DNA of 64,000 nt from Halomonas ventosae (lineage in GTDB: Bacteria > Pseudomonadota > Gammaproteobacteria > Pseudomonadales > Halomonadaceae), in assembly GCF_004361885.1 (NCBI RefSeq), contig NZ_SNWH01000014.1, forward strand, positions 1 to 64,000, given 5' to 3'. The notes beneath the pieces are model-generated. The model was given only the letters and a program-made list of their open reading frames with translations. It was not told the origin of the DNA and did no database searches. Both the position numbers and the translations under genes were made by a program. Numbering within the stretch: the first letter of the stretch is position 1; the number at the start of each line of letters is the position of its first letter. Below are positions 1-7,711 of the stretch, one piece after another.

Positions 1-235
1 ATTCTACGTGATCGGCGTTGCCTGTCAACCCCTGATCTTTCCCTCTCCACCGCCGGCAACCTGTCCCGTCGCCGGCAGCGGATGCGTACTCTACGGATTT
101 CCCCGGGGCCGTGCAAGGCCTCAATGAAGAAAAATGTCACGGTGATGATGATCCCGTGAACAGGCGATGACGACCCGCGGGCTGACACGACGACGCCCGC
201 GCGGGGCGGGCGTCTTTCGGTGTGTCCTCGAATGC
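1..235. other. Left edge, non-coding
   Basis: No convincing gene was found here. The open frames are shadows of pssA or lack a ribosome binding site. The only clear structure is the GC-rich hairpin at 192-214, listed separately. Confidence 0.5.
192..214. terminator. Hairpin downstream of pssA, probable terminator
   Basis: A perfect 9-bp stem (192-200 with 206-214) and 5-base loop. On the plus strand it is followed by TCTTTC, and on the minus strand it lies just beyond the pssA stop. It could terminate transcription in either direction. The T-tract is weak, so the call is moderate. Confidence 0.45.
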
Positions 236-1102
236 TCAGCGGGTAGGCGGTGTCTTGTTCATCTTGCGCATCATCGCCATCACCGGCCCCGAGGCGACAT
301 AGGTACCGAACAACAACAACAGCATCACCGAGGGTTCAATGGAAATCACCACAAAGCCCAACACAATGGCCAGCAGGAAGACGAAGGGCACCGGCCCTTT
401 GAGATCCACGTCCTTGAAGCTGTAGTAGCGGATATTGCTGACCATCAGAATGCCGGCGGCACCTACCACGAAGAGCATCAGAAGTTTGAAACCGAAAGCC
501 TCGGCATCGAAGCTGTGAAACGTCCAGACGCTCGCCGCGACCAGGGCTGCCGCCGAGGGACTGGGCAGGCCGATGAACCACTTCTTGTCGACACTGCCGA
601 TCTGCACGTTGAAGCGCGCCAACCGCAGGGCGGCACAGGCCACGTAGAGGAAAGCCACCACCCAGCCAGTCTTACCGATGTCCTGCAGTATCCAGGTAAA
701 GGCCACCAGTGCTGGAGCCATCCCGAAGGAGATCATGTCCGAGAGGCTGTCGTACTCGGCGCCGAAGGCACTCTGAGTGTTGGTCATGCGTGCCACACGA
801 CCATCCAGACCATCGAGCACCATGGCGATGAAGATCGCCACCGCCGCCGCAGTGAAGTCACCGTTGATACCCGCCACGATGGCAAAAAAACCGGCAAAGA
901 GGGCGGAGGTAGTGAAGAGGTTCGGCAACAGGTAGATGCCCTTGCGCCGCACCGCCTTACCATTTTCCACCGACTCCTCGATCACCTCCGTTTCGCGAAC
1001 GAAGGCGGTGGCCAGGTCTTCCTCCGGGGAACACGACTGGCGGTCCGGCTCGGCACCGACCTGCGATACATCATGCCCGGTATTGCGGCTGTCCTGACTC
1101 AT
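236..1102 (-). CDS. pssA: CDP-diacylglycerol--serine O-phosphatidyltransferase
   Basis: Integral membrane enzyme that joins serine to CDP-diacylglycerol to make phosphatidylserine, the precursor of phosphatidylethanolamine. The 288-residue protein has the CDP-alcohol phosphatidyltransferase signature at about residues 97-122 (D-x2-DG-x2-AR-x8-G-x3-D-x3-D, visible as DGLDGRVAR followed by GAEYDSLSD), which holds the metal and the CDP moiety. Several hydrophobic segments follow. The N-terminal 50 residues are hydrophilic and acidic, longer than in the shortest family members. It lies downstream of ilvC on the same strand, an association common in Halomonas and Pseudomonas relatives. A strong hairpin lies between the two genes. 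The family is clear; start at the first ATG. Confidence 0.92.
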   Translation of the reverse strand: MSQDSRNTGHDVSQVGAEPDRQSCSPEEDLATAFVRETEVIEESVENGKAVRRKGIYLLPNLFTTSALFAGFFAIVAGINGDFTAAAVAIFIAMVLDGLDGRVARMTNTQSAFGAEYDSLSDMISFGMAPALVAFTWILQDIGKTGWVVAFLYVACAALRLARFNVQIGSVDKKWFIGLPSPSAAALVAASVWTFHSFDAEAFGFKLLMLFVVGAAGILMVSNIRYYSFKDVDLKGPVPFVFLLAIVLGFVVISIEPSVMLLLLFGTYVASGPVMAMMRKMNKTPPTR

Positions 1103-1213
1103 GCGTTTCGTCCATTGCCTGTGTGAGGTCGCCCTGGAGCGATAGGCTCATTCTACACACCAGCCAGACCCCCACAACGCTGCATGCCATGCTTGCTGCG
1201 ACAACGCACCATG

Positions 1214-1243
1214 CACCAGGGCGCGGAAGACCGCGCCCTGGTG
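1214..1243. terminator. Perfect 13-bp hairpin between ilvC and pssA
   Basis: CACCAGGGCGCGG pairs exactly with CCGCGCCCTGGTG across an AAGA loop. It lies 20 bases beyond the ilvC stop on the minus strand. No long T-run follows, so it may be a Rho-assisted terminator or an mRNA-stabilising hairpin between ilvC and pssA. Confidence 0.5.
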
Positions 1244-1262
1244 TCCGCCAGACGGCTCGGGA

Positions 1263-2315
<1,053 letters not shown>

Positions 2316-2409
2316 TCAGCGTTGATGGCCACCCGCGCCGTCTGCCACGGCGCCGGATTGTGATATAGAGAATTCGTTGCCGTTGAAGGATCACCTTACG
2401 CCAGCGGTC

Positions 2410-2462
2410 GCGTTGCGTAAAACGCGATATTTGCAATGTCATGTCCCGAAATATGCAATACT
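2410..2462. promoter_or_regulatory. Probable IlvY operator/promoter region
   Basis: Between the divergent ilvC and ilvY genes, TGCAAT occurs twice (2432-2437 and 2454-2459), exactly 22 bases apart. The contexts are similar: ATATT before the first copy, AATA before the second. A GCGTT/AACGC inverted repeat flanks the left side (2410-2414 and 2421-2425). Two in-phase repeats fit the tandem operators known for IlvY. Binding is inferred. Confidence 0.4.
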
Positions 2463-2468
2463 GGCGAC

Positions 2469-3356
2469 ATGGACATGCGCCCCCTCAAGCACTTCCTCGC
2501 CCTGGCCGAGAGCCTGCACTTCGGCCGCGCCAGCGAAGCCTGTCACGTCAGTGCCTCGACGCTCTCGCGCACCATCCGCCAGCTTGAGGAGAGCCTCGGC
2601 GTAAGGCTCTTCGAGAGGGACAACCGCCACGTGGTGCTGACCCGCCAGGGCAGAAGCTTTCAGGCCTACGCCCGGGACACTCTGGAAGAGTGGGAGCGAC
2701 TGCGCCAGGCGCTGATGAGCGAGGCGCGCACTCTCACCGGCGAGATCAGCATCTACTGCTCGGTAACCGCCAGCTACAGCTTCCTCTATGAGCTGCTCAG
2801 CGAGTTCCGCACCCGTCATCCGGGCATCGAGCTCAAGCTGCATACTGGCGACCCTGCCCAGTCCATCCAGCAAGTGCTGGCCGGCAACGAGGACATGGCG
2901 ATCACCTCACGGCCACGGCAGCCCCCCGAGGCCCTGGCCTTCAAATCACTGACCCGCTCGCCGCTGGTGTTCATCGCCCCCCACGAGATCCATGACTGGA
3001 TTCCCCCCACGCCCGAGTCACCCTCCGCCGAGCAGTGGCGCGAGGTGCCGATGATCCTCTCCGAGGCCGGCCTGTCGCGCCAGGTCAGCGACACCTGGTT
3101 CCGGGCCCTGGGCGTGACGCCAAGGATCTATGCCCAGGTGGCCGGTCACGAAGCCATCGTCAGCATGGTAGGGCTGGGGTTCGGCGTCGGTGTGGTGCCG
3201 CGCATCGTGCTCGACACCAGCCCCCTGGCCGAGCGGGTCAGGGGGCTGCCGGTGAAGCCCGAACTGCCTCACTATGATGTTGGACTCTGCGTGCTCGAGC
3301 GGCGTCTGAAGAGTCCGCTGATCGCCGCGCTCTGGGGCGAGGTCAAGGAGCGCTGA
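2469..3356 (+). CDS. ilvY: LysR-family activator of ilvC (IlvY)
   Basis: LysR-type transcription factor of 295 residues from the MDMRPLKHF start (E. coli IlvY has 297). The N-terminal winged helix-turn-helix covers about residues 1-62 (FGRASEACHVSASTLSRTIRQLE in character), followed by the two-lobed periplasmic-binding-protein-like effector domain, which senses acetolactate or acetohydroxybutyrate in the family. Divergent placement beside ilvC is the hallmark of ilvY. The frame opens 11 codons further upstream at 2436, but that start would lie inside the probable operator. A perfect terminator hairpin follows the gene. Confidence 0.87.
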   Translation: MDMRPLKHFLALAESLHFGRASEACHVSASTLSRTIRQLEESLGVRLFERDNRHVVLTRQGRSFQAYARDTLEEWERLRQALMSEARTLTGEISIYCSVTASYSFLYELLSEFRTRHPGIELKLHTGDPAQSIQQVLAGNEDMAITSRPRQPPEALAFKSLTRSPLVFIAPHEIHDWIPPTPESPSAEQWREVPMILSEAGLSRQVSDTWFRALGVTPRIYAQVAGHEAIVSMVGLGFGVGVVPRIVLDTSPLAERVRGLPVKPELPHYDVGLCVLERRLKSPLIAALWGEVKER

Positions 3357-3374
3357 CCCAGCGTCCCTGAGACG

Positions 3375-3402
3375 CCAAGGCCGCCCCGACGGGCGGCCTT
3401 GG
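3375..3402. terminator. Convergent terminator of ilvY and ilvIH
   Basis: A perfect 12-bp stem, CCAAGGCCGCCC with GGGCGGCCTTGG, and a CGAC loop. It lies 18 bases after the ilvY stop and 20 bases beyond the ilvH stop. TGTTTC follows on the plus strand. It probably serves both convergent transcripts. Confidence 0.65.
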
Positions 3403-3422
3403 TGTTTCGGTAGATGGCGAGG

Positions 3423-3914
3423 TTACAAGGAGAGGACTTTGTCCCCACGAGCAATCCCCGCCACCCCGGTGCGCGTTACCTCAAGGATGCCCACCGGCGC
3501 CATGGCCTGCAAAAAGGCGTCCAGCTTGCCGGCGTCGCCGGTGATCTGCACCGTATAGAGGCTCGGCGTCACATCAACGATCTGCGCGCGAAAGATGTCC
3601 GCAGTGCGCTTGACCTCGTCGCGAGCCGCCCCCAGTGCCTTGACCTTGACCAGCATCAGCTCGCGCTCGATATGGTTGCCTTCGGTCAGGTCCACCAGCT
3701 TGACCACATCGATCAACTTGTTGAGGTGCTTAGTGATCTGCTCGATCACCCGATCGTCCCCCACTGTAGTCACGGTCAACCGCGACAGGCTCGGATCCTC
3801 GGTGGGCGCCACGTTCAGTGTTTCGATATTGAAGTTGCGCTGCGAGAACAGCCCTACCACGCGAGACAGGGCGCCCGGTTCGTTTTCCAACAGAATCGAG
3901 ATGATATGGCGCAT
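3423..3914 (-). CDS. ilvH: Acetolactate synthase small (regulatory) subunit
   Basis: Regulatory subunit of acetohydroxyacid synthase III. It binds valine for feedback inhibition and raises catalytic activity of the large subunit. The 163-residue length matches E. coli IlvH. The N-terminal ACT domain (residues 1-75) begins RHIISILLENEPGALSRV and contains the conserved SQRNFNIETL segment; a C-terminal ACT-like domain follows. The ATG overlaps the ilvI stop as TGATG, so the two subunits are translationally coupled. Confidence 0.96.
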   Translation of the reverse strand: MRHIISILLENEPGALSRVVGLFSQRNFNIETLNVAPTEDPSLSRLTVTTVGDDRVIEQITKHLNKLIDVVKLVDLTEGNHIERELMLVKVKALGAARDEVKRTADIFRAQIVDVTPSLYTVQITGDAGKLDAFLQAMAPVGILEVTRTGVAGIARGDKVLSL

Positions 3915-5638
3915 CAGGTCCGCTCCGTCTTAGAAAGCAGCATGTCACGCATGGAGCCCAGGGGCACCTGCATCGGATAGACGTGCTCGTGCGGGTCGAC
4001 GATGACGTCGAGGAACACCAGCTCGTGTGTGTCGGCAAAGGCGCGTTCCAGTGCCGGCTCGAGATCCGCCAGTGTCTCCACCCGTAGCGCGGTGAAGCCA
4101 TAAGACCCGATCAACTGCTGAAAGTCGGGTAACGATTCCATGTAGGAGTGCGCATGGCGGGACTTGTAGTTGAGGTCCTGCCATTGGCGCACCATGCCCA
4201 GCGAGGCATTGTTGAGGTTGACGATCTTCACGCCACCGCCGAACTGCTTACAGGTCGATAGCTCCTGCATCATCATCTGGAAGCTTCCCTCGCCGGTGAC
4301 GCAGATTACCTGCTCCTCAGGGAAGTGGTGCTTGATGCCCATGGCCGCCGGGAAGCCGAAGCCCATGGTGCCCAGCCCCCCGGAGGTAATGAAGCGGTTG
4401 GGCTTGTCGAACTTGTAGTACTGGGCCGCGAACATCTGGTGCTGGCCCACGTCGGTGGTCACGTAGGCCTCGCCGCGGGTCACCCGGCACAGCGCCTCGA
4501 TCACCTCCTGGGGCTTGATCGGCTCGCCGGATGTCGAGGGCTCGTAGAGCTTGCCCACGCGCTCCTCACGCCAGCCGTCGATCTGCTTCCACCAGTCAGC
4601 CAGGGCCTCGGGATTGGTGATCTCCTTGTCCTGCACCATGCTGATCATCTCGTTGATCACGCTGCCGGCCGGTCCGACGATGGGCACGTCGGCCCGCACC
4701 GTCTTGGAGATCGAGCTGGGATCGATATCGACGTGGATGATCTTGGCGGTAGGACAGAACTTCGAAGTATTGTTGGTCACGCGATCATCGAAGCGCGCCC
4801 CGATGGCGATGATCAGGTCGGCATGGTGCATGGCCATGTTCGATTCAAAGGAACCGTGCATGCCCAGCCAGCCCAGGCACTGCCGGTCGCTCTGCGGGTA
4901 GGAGCCGATGCCCATCAGGGTGGTGGTGATGGGATAGCCGAGCCGCTGAACCAGATCGGTCAGCCCCTCGCTGGCGTTGCCGGTAACCACGCCCCCTCCG
5001 GTATAGAAGACCGGACGCCGGGCCTTGAGCATCAGTTCCACGGCTTTCTTGATCTGGCCGGTATGGCCACGGGTGACCGGGTTATACGAGCGCATCTTGA
5101 CCTTCTTCGGGTAGACGTACTCGTAGCGCTCGGTGGGCGCGGTCATGTCCTTGGGAATGTCCACCACCACCGGGCCGGGACGGCCGGTCGAGGCCAGATA
5201 GTAGGCCTTCTTGAGGACTTCGGGAATCTCGGTCGGGTGGCGGATCGAGAAGCTGTGCTTCACGATCGGCCGCGTCACGCCGATGATATCGGTCTCCTGG
5301 AAGGCATCGTCACCGATCAGGTGGCTCATCACCTGGCCGCACAGCACCACCATCGGAATCGAGTCCATGTAGGCGGTGGCGATACCGGTGACGGCGTTGG
5401 TCGCCCCCGGACCGGAGGTGACCAGTACCGTGCCCGGTTTGCCGGAGGCTCGGGCGTAGCCATCGGCGGCATGGGTGGCCGCCTGTTCATGGCGCACCAG
5501 GATATGCTTAACCTTGTCCTGACGGAACAGCGCATCATAGATGTGCAGCGCTGCCCCTCCAGGATAACCATAGATGTATTCGACGCCCTCATCCTGGAGG
5601 AAGCGGGCAATCATGTCTGCGCCGGAAAGCAGTTCCAC
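3914..5638 (-). CDS. ilvI: Acetolactate synthase large (catalytic) subunit
   Basis: Thiamine diphosphate enzyme that condenses two pyruvates, or pyruvate with 2-oxobutyrate, at the first committed step of branched-chain amino acid synthesis. The GTG start at 5638 (reading MELLSGADMIARFL) gives 574 residues, the E. coli IlvI length, and is preceded by GGGGAGATACATCT. An upstream ATG at 5755 in the same frame would add a non-homologous tail. The N-terminal PYR domain carries the catalytic glutamate in VRHEQAATHAADGYARASG. The C-terminal ThDP site carries GEGSFQMMMQEL and NNASLGMVRQWQ. It forms a coupled pair with ilvH. Confidence 0.95.
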   Translation of the reverse strand: MELLSGADMIARFLQDEGVEYIYGYPGGAALHIYDALFRQDKVKHILVRHEQAATHAADGYARASGKPGTVLVTSGPGATNAVTGIATAYMDSIPMVVLCGQVMSHLIGDDAFQETDIIGVTRPIVKHSFSIRHPTEIPEVLKKAYYLASTGRPGPVVVDIPKDMTAPTERYEYVYPKKVKMRSYNPVTRGHTGQIKKAVELMLKARRPVFYTGGGVVTGNASEGLTDLVQRLGYPITTTLMGIGSYPQSDRQCLGWLGMHGSFESNMAMHHADLIIAIGARFDDRVTNNTSKFCPTAKIIHVDIDPSSISKTVRADVPIVGPAGSVINEMISMVQDKEITNPEALADWWKQIDGWREERVGKLYEPSTSGEPIKPQEVIEALCRVTRGEAYVTTDVGQHQMFAAQYYKFDKPNRFITSGGLGTMGFGFPAAMGIKHHFPEEQVICVTGEGSFQMMMQELSTCKQFGGGVKIVNLNNASLGMVRQWQDLNYKSRHAHSYMESLPDFQQLIGSYGFTALRVETLADLEPALERAFADTHELVFLDVIVDPHEHVYPMQVPLGSMRDMLLSKTERT

Positions 5639-5784
5639 AGATGTATCTCCCCTGGAGGTCTCGAGTGCGCTCCATGCCCAACGCGTGGACACGAAGTCGA
5701 GTGCGGCGGTATGCCACTGCCGGCGGTGCCGGCACCTGATGCCAAACCCTGGCAATTAGCCCTGTTGGGGCCTGCACTCTTTTC

Positions 5785-5857
5785 GGGAATGCCGATTCAT
5801 TGCGGCACACGACAAGACTCAACCTACTGTCGCACACGACATGAATCCGACATTCCC
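5785..5857. repeat. Symmetric repeat element upstream of ilvI
   Basis: The outer arms form an inverted repeat. GGGAATGCCGATTCAT (5785-5800) pairs with ATGAATCCGACATTCCC (5841-5857) with one mismatch and one extra base. Inside the arms, GCACACGACA occurs twice as a direct repeat (5805-5814 and 5832-5841). The second copy overlaps a small TGTCG/CGACA dyad when read on the other strand. It lies about 150 bases before the ilvI start and may be a regulator-binding array or a small mobile-like repeat. Confidence 0.5.
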
Positions 5858-6090
5858 TTCGCGGCGGGTTGCCGCGTCGGGGGCGTTGGCCGACCCGGGC
5901 GGTTGACCCGGCGCCGGAAGTCCTTCGGCGGGTAGAGGCGCTCGGCCCACCCTTCGCACGGGAATGGGGGGTTGCCCGCTGGAATCCGCGCCCGTATCAG
6001 GAAGGTTCAAGATTCCATTAGCACTGGGGACGTGTCAACCGCGAAAACAGCATGGGTAGCCCATGACGGGCCATTCGGCAAGGCATCACC

Positions 6091-6116
6091 GTCCCTGCCA
6101 GCAATCAGGCAGGGAC
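6091..6116. terminator. Hairpin downstream of the DUF2189 gene
   Basis: GTCCCTGCC pairs perfectly with GGCAGGGAC across an 8-base loop, 28 bases past the stop of the minus-strand DUF2189 gene. No T-run follows, so it may be Rho-assisted or stabilise the transcript. Confidence 0.4.
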
Positions 6117-6143
6117 CGGCGCTCACTGATGCGTGCCCTGACA

Positions 6144-6968
6144 TCACGTCAGCTCGGCGGGTTCCTCGACCGATTCGATGCGGACCAGGTCCTCGTAGGC
6201 GTGCCAGCTGGCATGCCCCAGTATCGGCAGGATCAGCGCCAGACCGATGTAGAAGGTCATCACCCCGACCAGCACGCAACCGGTGAGGATCGCCGCCCAC
6301 AGCAGCATCGGGCGAAAGTTGTTCGACACTGAACGGACACTGGCTTCGATGCCCTCCATGAAGGTGAGGTCCTGGTCCATCAGGGTCGGAATGGCTACCA
6401 CACTGATGGTGAAGGCGCCGAACGCCAGGACGGCGCCGATCGCGGTGCCTACCGCCAGCATCACCAGGCCATCGGTGGTGGTCAGCAGCGAGGCATAGAG
6501 CGTTTCGGGGCTGGGGGCCTCGAGGCCGAAGATCAACGCGAACAGCAGAGTAGCCAGGCGAATCCAGGCGAGGAAGAAGATCATCATCATCACGCCCATC
6601 ATTGCCAGCTGCCCCGCATGGCCCTTCCAGCCGCCGAAGGCATCGCCCAGGTTGGGAACGCGACCCGCCTCCAGGGCGCGGCTGATCCCGTAGGAGCCTA
6701 CGGCTACCAGCGGGCCGATGAACATGAACCCAGCGATCAGCGGCAGCAACCATTGCCAGAGCCCCAAGGTGAAGGCGCCGGTGGTGATGGCAATGCTCAA
6801 CCCCACCCAGAACATGCCATACGCCAGGCTGATCGAGGTGGCCTGTCGAAAATCCTCGAAGCCTGCCGCCAGCCAGGCTCGCGGCTTGTCCATGCCCACC
6901 GACTGGATGTTGATCCTGACATTGGGCGCAGCACCCTTGTCCCGCGCTTTCGTCGCTGCTGCATTCAT
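6144..6968 (-). CDS. DUF2189-family multi-spanning membrane protein
   Basis: A 274-residue protein with a hydrophilic N-terminus (about 40 residues) and roughly six hydrophobic segments. It matches the DUF2189 family in pattern, for example the segment PLVAVGSYGISRALEAG and the C-terminal ILGHASWHAYEDLV. The function of DUF2189 is unknown; members are often found near respiratory or acid-stress genes in proteobacteria. The start at 6968 (MNAAATK) is preceded by AAAGGTACGACC; longer starts add a tail with no hydrophobic or conserved character. It is probably monocistronic, with a hairpin downstream. Confidence 0.72.
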   Translation of the reverse strand: MNAAATKARDKGAAPNVRINIQSVGMDKPRAWLAAGFEDFRQATSISLAYGMFWVGLSIAITTGAFTLGLWQWLLPLIAGFMFIGPLVAVGSYGISRALEAGRVPNLGDAFGGWKGHAGQLAMMGVMMMIFFLAWIRLATLLFALIFGLEAPSPETLYASLLTTTDGLVMLAVGTAIGAVLAFGAFTISVVAIPTLMDQDLTFMEGIEASVRSVSNNFRPMLLWAAILTGCVLVGVMTFYIGLALILPILGHASWHAYEDLVRIESVEEPAELT

Positions 6969-7269
6969 GGTCGTACCTTTGTTTGCCACCTGTTGAGTCC
7001 CGGTAATGCCGGGCCAGTCCGAGGCCACATCTCGGCACTGCACCGCGATGCGCCCTACGTCGCTTAATAGCGGGTTAATGTAGACGACGCCCGCCAATCC
7101 CGCAGAGCGTGTTGCGTTTCGGCACTCAACGCAAGTTCACCCAGCGACATGGAACAGCTGAGGGCCTGGCACAAGGTCATCCGTATACCACCGACTGGTA
7201 AAGCCATGCGCGAACGCTTCCGTCGAGAGAAGACGTTCACGGCTACTCCGTCAGAGCGGTCGCTTCCGC
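6969..7269. other. 301-bp gap
   Basis: No gene or strong dyad is seen. By position it should hold the promoter of the DUF2189 gene and the 3' end of the TRAP-usp transcript. Confidence 0.4.
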
Positions 7270-7698
7270 TCAGCGCACGATCATCACCGAGATCTTGGTG
7301 TGATGCACGACATGCTCGGCATTGGGTCCGAGCACATAATCGGCAAACTTTCGCTTGTTGTGGGAGGCCATGACGATCAGGTCCACCTCGAGCTTCTTGG
7401 CTACCTTGATGATAGCCTCCCAGGGTGAGCCATCCACGATCACACTTTGGGCCGTGATGTCCTCAGGCACGTGCTCACGGATGAATTCGTGCTGAGCCTC
7501 GGAGATCGCCTCATGGGCCTTCTTGGCGAAGTCCTTGGGAAAGTAGGACCCAACCAGCGGCATGCGGTAGTCCGGCAGCACTGTCACCACATGCAGCGAC
7601 GCGCCGAAGCTGCGACATAGCGCCAACGCCGTGGGCAATGCCTTGCTCCAAGAGGCCTCCTCGTTGAGGTCCACCGGCAACAATATCTTCTGGTACAT
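7270..7698 (-). CDS. Universal stress protein linked to a TRAP transporter (TeaD-like)
   Basis: A 142-residue UspA-domain protein starting MYQKILLPVDL, preceded by GACGGAGAGAGCC. The ATP-binding loop of the family is visible near the C-terminus (VMASHNKRKFADYVLGPNAEHVVHHT, a G-x2-G-x9-G-like region), so nucleotide binding is likely. It begins 13 bases after the stop of the TRAP permease. In Halomonas elongata the UspA protein TeaD sits next to the ectoine TRAP transporter TeaABC and modulates its activity; the same regulatory role is inferred here, for a different (TAXI) transporter. Confidence 0.85.
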   Translation of the reverse strand: MYQKILLPVDLNEEASWSKALPTALALCRSFGASLHVVTVLPDYRMPLVGSYFPKDFAKKAHEAISEAQHEFIREHVPEDITAQSVIVDGSPWEAIIKVAKKLEVDLIVMASHNKRKFADYVLGPNAEHVVHHTKISVMIVR

Positions 7699-7711
7699 AA
7701 GGCTCTCTCCG

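Larger units (their letters stand above)
5639..6143. other. 505-bp gap: ilvIH upstream region and terminator of the next gene
   Basis: No gene is supported here. The half near ilvI carries a 73-bp symmetric element (5785-5857, listed separately). The half near the DUF2189 gene carries its hairpin (6091-6116). Short peptides readable before ilvI have no run of Ile, Val or Leu codons, so classical leader-peptide attenuation is not seen. Confidence 0.5.

Noticed and set aside
167-1126. Long plus-strand open frame over pssA
   Set aside because: It is antisense to pssA, has His/Gln-rich low-complexity translation and no ribosome site.
5639-5785. Leader-peptide attenuator before ilvI
   Set aside because: No short frame with a run of Ile, Val or Leu codons was found in this region.
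4325-5935. 536-codon plus-strand frame over ilvI
   Set aside because: It mirrors the GC-rich ilvI coding strand; no domain and composition typical of a shadow frame.
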